From assembly GCF_000499845.2 (NCBI RefSeq), contig NC_023758.2, forward strand, positions 10,885,927 through 10,949,926: 64,000 bases of DNA. Reading direction: 5' to 3'. This document shows positions 57,088 through 64,000 of the stretch, one piece after another; position 1 is the stretch's first letter; every line of letters begins with the position of its first letter. Below the pieces are notes generated by a model. The model saw nothing but the letters and a program-made list of their open reading frames with translations, did no database searches and was not told where the DNA came from. This DNA comes from Phaseolus vulgaris. Its lineage: Eukaryota; Streptophyta; Magnoliopsida; Fabales; Fabaceae. Position numbers and translations under genes: made by a program.

Positions 57088-57800
57088 CTTTTCAAATAGT
57101 TTAACTTTTAAAACTACGTAAATCCTGATTTTGCGTTACAAAAATATATAAGGTTCATTTTTGCCAGTTTCAAATAAAAAATTTAAAATTATTTTATTTA
57201 TTTTTAAACATGTTTTCTATTTTTATTTTCAGGAAAAAAGTAACATTATGAAAAATCACACTCATTTAGTTCATATAAGAACCGTCTTGGGATGAACAAT
57301 GTAGGAGTGCTTGTAACTGACTCACAAACTCCAAATCTAGTTTGCAAACCATCTTTTCGATTTTTCCATATTTTTTTGGAATAAACTATGGTGAGGATTC
57401 TCTTCTCTATTTTTATCCATAATATTTTTAGTTCACCTTCCAATCTTTTCAAATAGTTTAACTTTTAAAACTACGTAAACCCTGATTTTGCGTTACAAAA
57501 ATATATAAGGTTCATTTTTGCCAGTTCCAAATAAAAAATTTAAAATTATTTTATTTATTTTTAAACATGTTTTCTATTTTTATTTTCAGGAAAAAAAGTA
57601 ACATTATGAAAAATCACACTCATTTAGTTCATATAAGAACCGTCTTGGGATGAACAATGTAGGGGTGTCTGTAACCGACTCGCAAACTCCAAATCTAGTT
57701 TGCAAACCATCTTTTCGATTTTTCCATATTTTTTTTGGAATAAACTATGGTGAGGATCCTCTTCTCTATTTTTATCCATAATTTTTTTAGTTCACCTTCC
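57088..57800. repeat. Tandem direct duplication, unit 357 bp
   Basis: 57088-57444 and 57445-57800 are near-identical, from CTTTTCAAATAGTTTAAC to GTTCACCTTCC, with about ten single differences by eye. No gene is contained. The high identity suggests a fairly recent local duplication. Confidence 0.9.
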
Positions 57801-58643
57801 CACTATTGTGACCTAAGTTACGACATGTATGGATATAATTCTATAAATATTATTATTATAAAATTATTAAAAAATAACTATTAAACATTTTATAATTAAA
57901 AATTGTCAAACAAAATGCTTTTTTTAATTGTTGTGATGTTATAATTTTAATTATATCTCATATTCACAAATAAATTACACAATATTTTAAAATATAATTT
58001 TGTAATCATGTTTTAAATATAAAACATTATAAGTACAATTTAATTAGTAAAACACAAAAACAACCTTTAAGAAACACACCAAACAACTCCATTGAAAAAA
58101 TTAAATTGAATTAATGTTACAAATACTTATTTAAAACCTAATTTATTTTTTATTATTTTAAATTAGTTGGATTTTGAATACGCATTTTATATACCATTTT
58201 TATAATACTTTTCTTAGTGTATTTGGTCATTTTGAAACTTTGATGATCAATCCTCAATTAGAGTTGTCAACTTGATTCATAGTTTATGGACCAATCTTAA
58301 TCAATTTTTAAAATAAGTCTTATTTCATTGATTCACCAAAAGAGTGACTTAAAAAAGTTTCACCTCTTAACGTCCCCATACAAAGAGGATTAAGGTCAAA
58401 GTCAAAAATAAATATGTTCCATTACAAGACTCGATTTTTTTGTTGATGTAAAACTCGTGTTAGACATCATTATGAAATCTGATATCTCAACTAGGATGAC
58501 ATCCCAAAATCAACATTCATTTTCCATCATATGAAAGAAACCATAAAAGAAAAAAAAGATATAAAACATGGGTGGACCAAACCAAACCCTTATGAGAAAA
58601 ATACTAAATACTCCCACAAAGGAAACTAAACTAAGTGGAACAT
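57801..58643. other. AT-rich intergenic DNA
   Basis: No feature recognised; the short frame that starts at 58568 overlaps a minus-strand LINE relic. Confidence 0.4.
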
Positions 58644-59150
58644 TGGAAGTTGAAACCTGTAGTGAAAGAAATCTAAACCAGTTTTTGAAAGTTAAGAACT
58701 ATGCCACTTATAATCTAACTTATTCTCCAGACCAAGGGAAGACAATTTATCAACACAATAGTTTCCTTCCCAAAAAATATGAGAGACTTTGAACTCCATA
58801 CTTTTACAAATCACTAAACACTTTCTCCAATACCCTCTAAGCATCTAAGGAACAATCCAAAGGAAAAAAAAAGGGAATCATTCTCCAGCCAAACATGTCT
58901 ATAACTTGTAGAGTGAGCATACTAAATAGCTACAATAACCCCTATGATCTCAACATATAAAGGAGTATGTATACCCATAAAAGAAGAAAACATATCAATA
59001 TATTCCCCATACTGCTCCCTTTGAGAATGCCAACATATGCAGCAAGATCATGACAACCATGAGAAGCACCATCAATATTTATCTTAATCCAGCCAACAAA
59101 AGGAAAGCTCCAACGAACCTGAATGGGGCTAGAAATCTTCCCAGGACGAG
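58644..59150 (-). pseudogene. Non-LTR (LINE) RNase H relic
   Basis: On the minus strand, pieces in order: RPGKISSPIQVRWSFPFVGW, then KINIDGASHGCHDLA with the first catalytic aspartate, a diverged middle with several stops, then SYFLGRKLLC-like DNA equivalent to the SHIYREGN region in another frame, ending near 58644 with a FFHYRFQLP-like end. This is the C-terminal RNase H (RVT_3 type) domain plants carry in LINEs and in derived fragments. Many stops and frameshifts show an old relic. No RT or endonuclease part is visible nearby. Confidence 0.7.
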
Positions 59151-59404
59151 GGTTAATACTAGAGGATTATCAACAGACTTAATGAACAAGAGCAAGTCTT
59201 TCCCCATTCAGAAGAATCCTTATCCAAAGAAAAGAACTTTCTAGAAAATTCATTTAACTACTAAATACTTTTGAGAATTGAAGAGTGCTTAAAATATTCT
59301 AAATTGTAAATTAATCCTTCAATGCTTTACATTAAGTATAAATTGGTCCTTAATTATTTTTTAGGTAATGGCCAAAAATCAATTTTGTCCCTTACTTTTT
59401 AATT

Positions 59405-59840
59405 AGAGTGGTGACTTGGTAAATGAAATTTGACATATGACTAATATGAGGACACAACAAACACATGTCATTTAAATTAAATTCTTAAATGAAAAATAAA
59501 AATTAAGCATGTAAGAATGAAATCAAAGATCATAATAAAGTGAGACTATCATAAACCACTAAATTAGATATACTTTTATATCATATCATGACTAGTTTTA
59601 TTTTTATTACCATTACTATTATTATAATTATTATTACTTTATTTTATTATAATCATTATTACTTTAATGTTTATAATAAAATAAAGTAATAATAATAACA
59701 ATACTATTATGATATGACATAAAAGTGTATTTAGTTTAGTGGTTTGGTGAAGCTGTCACTTTATCATGACATGTGTTTGTTATGTTTATGTGTTAATCAT
59801 GTGTCAATTTTCATATGTCAAGTTACAACTCTCTTAGCGA
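59405..59840. repeat. Foldback element with long inverted repeats
   Basis: The left arm (about 59405-59585) and right arm (about 59685-59840) are imperfect inverted copies. Shared segments include ACAACAAACACATGTCA / its complement, ATAAAGTGA...CCACTAAA and ACTTTTATATCATATCATGA. The centre is an ATT-rich microsatellite. No ORF. The outer ends are fuzzy and no target duplication was identified. Confidence 0.7.
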
Positions 59841-59929
59841 TGTTGATGTTAATAAAAAACTTTGTCCCTTTATAATGCTATTTAATATAATTTTATTTTT
59901 TACAACTTAATTAAAAGATTGAGGCTCAA

Positions 59930-60690
59930 ATCAACTTGTTTGGGCCTAGCTCAATCGAGTTTGTCTTGGCCCAACCTAACTTAGGCTTGATCTGACAATC
60001 TTGTATGACTTAAGCCCAAATCAACCCAACCTTTCTAAATTTTGGTTTCAACCTGACTTAGGTCAAACTTGACTCAGTCTAGCTTATGCCTGAGCCAACT
60101 TGATATGATCTCGACTCAACCCAACATGGGCTCAACCTACCACAACTTGACATGGGTTCGACCTGACATTGCCTAACATGAGTCCAACCTAGGCCAAACT
60201 CGTCTCAACCCGACTCTACTTGGACCTAACTCAACTTAGCACAACATGAGCCTGACCTAAACCTGACCCAACTTGGTGTAACCTAGACTCAGCCCAACTC
60301 AATATGACATGGACCCAACCCAATTCATCATAACCTGGACACGACCAGGTTGACTTGGTCCCGACTCGAACTAAGTTGATCTATGGCCTGACCTAGGCTC
60401 GACATGACTTAGGCTTATCTCGACTCCACTTGACTTGGGCCCAACCAACTTTGATTGACATGAGTTGGGCCTGTCTTAACCAACCTAACTTGCCCAAAAT
60501 TAGACTTGACCTAACTCAACTCGACACGATTTGGGTCAAACCCAACTCGATTTGACTTTGACCTGATCCGTCTCAACCTAACCTAGATCTAACCTCACTT
60601 GGTTTGATCTGGATTAGATTTGATTTGACCTTACCTAAGCCTATCTCGACTAGTTTGACATGGTCTCAATCTAACTTAACTTGACATTTG
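59930..60690. repeat. Degenerate low-complexity tract rich in CAACCTGACTTGG-like words
   Basis: About 750 bp made largely of short words such as CCAACTTGAC, CTCAACCCAAC, GACCTGACC and TTGGGCCTG, without a fixed period and with GC content well above the flanks. No frame stays open. It looks like an old expanded short repeat. Confidence 0.65.
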
Positions 60691-62535
60691 CTTGAAGCGA
60701 CCCTATCTATATTGTCTTGGATTTGGATTTGAATTGAGTCAATTTTGTGTATAAAGATTTTTTAAATAAATTTTGTTTTCTATTTTCATTTTTAAATAAG
60801 ATTTTTTACTTTAAAAATGATTCATGGATAGAACTTGACCCTTGGAACTTTTGTAGGCATTTTGGTTGTATAATTTTTTTTTACCATATGATTTTTTTTC
60901 CTGTCCAAGTAAATAAGAATTAAACCTTATGACTTCAACCAAATTGACATAGGTATCTTTTCATAGTGTTGTGTCATTGCTTTCTCATGCCTCTTTTCCT
61001 TCTTAAACAAAAGTAATAAGGAGACAAGTTCTCTCCTATGACAACTATGCTCTGTACAATGTAAACACATTAAAAATATAAGAGTTTTCATATTTCAACC
61101 ACATTCGTTAACATTATTTATCAGGATATTCGTTAACATTCGTGTGGATTACATATTCATATCTAATCTCATCTGATTCTTTTTTATTTCATCAATTAAG
61201 TAGATTAAATTAATTTTTACATAAATAAAAAGAAAGAATAATCCACTGAAAGCTCTTTTTTCAACCCAATGATGATAGCTTGGGAAAATTTAAATTTTTT
61301 GAGTAATTTAAAAAAATTATAAATATGGACAAATATGAAATACGTTATAAAATATAGCTGAATCATGTTTCAAAACACAACTTTTTTTTTATAAAGTATA
61401 ATGTTTTAAATATGACGATATAAAATAAATTGTATTGTAGAAAGCGACTTTACTTGCATTTATAATTTAGACATTCTTATTTCTATAAAAATTTAAAAGT
61501 TTATTAAAAAAAGTAAGAAAAAAAGTTTCAGAACACATTTGTCTCGGACGGAGACATTAATATTATTTAATTTACAGAAGAAAAATAAACTGAATAAAAA
61601 TTAAAAAAAAAATAAAAGTTGAAAATGTTTGATTAAAGAAAGTCAAAGCTAAAATAAATAAAATATATACAAATAATATAATGCATCTCGTGTTATTTAT
61701 TAAAAAAAAATATTCTACTAAATTATTTATATTATTTTCGTCTTTATTGTCCTTTCAATCATGCACACTCCATACCTATTTCTATCCAAAATAAATGGCA
61801 TCCTCTTGTTTCCAACCTGCAACTCATCAACGACTACTCACCCACAATTTTATACTTTTTCCTGGACAAAATATCTATATACTTCTTTTAAAATAATTAT
61901 ATTTTGTTATAATCAATATTTTGAAATTATTCTGTATACATTATATATATAAAGGAGAAATAATTTTACATCATTCAATATCTTTTAATTATATATCATA
62001 AAACTTATTCTTTGATTAAAATATTTTCTTATATATAAGTTATAAATAAAAAAATTATATATTTTTTAAAACATACTACAATATAAATATTGGATCATTT
62101 TATTACTTTTGATAATTTTTTACATATAATTCTAACCATTCTCAATTTGAAAACTTTGTTAACCGATAAAAAAAATCACTACACTTTATAAATAATGATA
62201 CATCTTCATCACTTGTCTTTTTTCTATAAATAAATATAACTAAGAATTCACTAGCTTTTATAATATATTTTCATTTTCTTCGAATCTTAAGTCATACTTG
62301 TTCAATAACCTTTTGTATATTATTCTTAAAATGAACACAATTATTAGTTCAACAACCATAAATATTATGTTATACTTACAATAATTTCTATCTTTTCTTT
62401 ATTTAAAAGAAGACAAATTATGATTATCATTTAATTGACTTTCCTTTTATTGTTGAAAGACAATATAGAAAATTTTATAGTCTTAGTTGCCTCAAAGCTA
62501 TATGTTTGATTCTTCATTTTATATTTAATTTTTTT
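60691..62535. other. AT-rich region, nothing recognised
   Basis: Very AT-rich with no coding or repeat signal that could be supported; its last part may be decayed internal sequence of the Sirevirus relic that follows. Confidence 0.4.
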
Positions 62536-62702
62536 TATTGTAAATTTTTTCATTTAGAATGACATCCCATATTACTCTATCAAGTAATTGATTCAATCAA
62601 GATTTTTATCCTAAATTTTTAAAACTCATAGTTAATACCTCCAAATATAGATGGTCTATTTATGGAAGCACCATCAACAAAAGACAGTTTGTTCTCAACC
62701 AT
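62536..62702 (-). pseudogene. Sirevirus gag start, decayed
   Basis: Minus-strand ATG at 62702 (MVENKLSFVDGASINRPSIF), then GGINYEF, a stop where W is usual, KFRIKILIES and, after a frameshift, VIWDVILN. This is the usual start of Sirevirus-like gag (compare the gag at 41758). Stops and the loss of everything further downstream show it is an old relic. Confidence 0.75.
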
Positions 62703-62749
62703 TTTCAAAGAAAAGAGAATCAAAATTTGAATATCTTTCAAGAACCTAA

Positions 62750-62761
62750 TCTGATACCAAT
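62750..62761 (-). other. Primer-binding site of decayed Sirevirus
   Basis: The + strand reads CTGATACCAATT, so the minus strand has TTGGTATCAG right after an LTR end in CCTTACA. Perfect match to the common initiator tRNA-Met site. Confidence 0.8.
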
Positions 62762-63871
62762 TGTAAGGAAAAGACGGTAAAGTTTAAAAGAGGGTGAATT
62801 GAACTAGTAAAACTACTTTTGAAAAGCTTTTAAAACTTTTTCAGTTGCTTGAAAATATTTTGTTGAATCAACAAATTAAAAAGATTTTATCGTGCCTTTT
62901 TAACATGTTGATAATTTGAACTTATAACAACAATAGAAAACCAACAAGAAATTGCAACAATTAAAAAGATCAAGAGAGCAAGAAAGACATAACAATTGTA
63001 TACTTGTTCACTCTTGTTAAAGAGTTGCGTCTAATTGCTCAATCACACCGGCTAAACTCACACTAAACACAACAAAATTCAGATTACTAGTATATATCAA
63101 TAAAATACTTCTTGCACCCTATAAGAATATATTCAACAAGACCGGGTAAAACCCTATTACAAATATTCAAAATTAAACACCTATTAAAAAATACAACTCG
63201 TAATCTACCTAAACACAATACAAAGGACACATTTCACTTGATTCTTTTGATTACTCTTAAACTAAGACAAAAAAACAAGTTTACAACTCCTTGAACAAAC
63301 AAGATGATCTCCCATACTTGGAAAGAAAGTTTCAAGAACACAATTTCAAAATATTTTAAAAAAATTGTTTCAAAATATTAAAGAAATGAGAATTATATAC
63401 AATGTATCGTTTAATTTTAATAGATTAAATACTTGAAAATAATGTATTGATTTCACCTACTAGATCATTGTTTCAACCTGATAGAAATAGAATAATAAAG
63501 CCTTCTAAGAACATAAATGATTTCAAATATTAAAACTTTATTTAATAGATTAAAAACACTATGTTAGAATCACTTAAGATTTTAAATAATTTTAACATAT
63601 TAACATAATAATTCAATCAATTAAAATATTCATTGAAGTTCTTTTAGACTTTAGATAGAAACATTTTAACAAATTTAATTATCCTTTTAATCAATTAAAA
63701 TAACATCTTAACCAAAATAAATTCTAACATCAAAACTTTGTAAACTAAGAATCAAATTAATCTTAATAAGTAAATAGATACAACTAACACACACAACTTA
63801 TTATAAATTATGTCTTTAAGCATCATAAATATTGGATTCACCAAATACAAGTTTCATCTTCAACTTCAACA
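62762..63871 (-). repeat. 5' LTR of decayed Sirevirus (third copia family)
   Basis: On + the LTR starts TGTAAGGAAAAGACGG, has the Sirevirus-type AAAGAGGGTGAATTGAAC block, and shows the same layout as family A LTRs (TTGTTCACTC region, AACAAGACCGGG region). The other end is likely CAACTTCAACA at 63871, equal to TGTTGAAG on minus, but without a second copy this boundary is a judgement. Confidence 0.6.
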
Positions 63872-64000
63872 CTAACATGCCGCTAAAATCACAAAAATTA
63901 GGGAAAAAAGATATTTACAATCTTATTTATTTATTTATTGTTTATTTTATAACCATCTTTGTTTAATAAGATGTCTTTAATGTCATCTTATTTATTTACT
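63872..64000. other. Window end, nothing recognised
   Basis: AT-rich flank beyond the presumed LTR. Confidence 0.3.

Noticed and set aside
1..64000. tRNA, rRNA or other structured RNA genes
   Set aside because: None recognised; TGGTATCAGAGC-like strings are retroelement primer-binding sites, not tRNA genes.

Overview
This window is a stretch of AT-rich plant nuclear DNA. It most likely comes from a papilionoid legume of the Phaseolus/Vigna/Glycine type. That is an inference from Sirevirus-type copia LTRs, split genes with GT-AG introns, and WAT1/nodulin-21 type genes; no search was run. Only two genes look intact. Both are multi-exon WAT1-related (EamA/DMT, nodulin MtN21-like) membrane transporters on the + strand, at about 24.7-28.4 kb and 51.8-54.1 kb. 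A third host gene, an rhp7-like leucine-rich-repeat gene at about 38.3-47.4 kb, is a broken pseudogene. Almost everything else is transposable-element DNA, much of it nested.

Layout. 1-4.4 kb: truncated minus-strand Sirevirus (Ty1/copia) with an extra ORF between pol and the 3' LTR; it sits inside an LTR of a second copia family (4.4-5.3 kb). 6.3-16.0 kb: decayed minus-strand Ty3/gypsy element split by a related plus-strand gypsy element (8.4-14.2 kb). 16.0-23.6 kb: a CACTA zone with at least three elements that have TIRs and matching 3-bp duplications, one nested in another, one carrying a ULP1-like protease fragment. 24.7-28.4 kb: WAT1 gene 1. 28.9-30.0 kb: foldback repeat and a 60-bp tandem array. 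30.0-34.1 kb: CACTA element with a split transposase-type gene, interrupted by a gypsy 3' end. 34.1-38.1 kb: 3' part of a Tat-like gypsy element with an antisense ORF, itself hit by a 1.77-kb solo LTR (TSD ACTTC); a second related LTR follows. 38.3-47.4 kb: LRR pseudogene with a solo LTR in an intron (TSD ATATT) and a complete copia element in an exon (TSD CTTAT). 48.8-50.0 kb: probable right end of another CACTA element. 51.8-54.1 kb: WAT1 gene 2. 55-64 kb: gene-poor DNA with a probable solo LTR, tandem duplications, a LINE RNase H relic, a foldback element, a degenerate low-complexity tract and a decayed Sirevirus 5' end.

The two WAT1 genes share intron phases and exon lengths and are probably old paralogues. 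The retroelement genes carry stops, frameshifts or deletions, so none looks autonomous. The least ordinary items are the accessory ORFs in the retroelements (sense in the Sirevirus, antisense in the Tat-like element), the CACTA family with a coding copy and a deletion derivative 8 kb apart, and a near-palindromic 16-bp motif iterated through one copia family, including its coding region.
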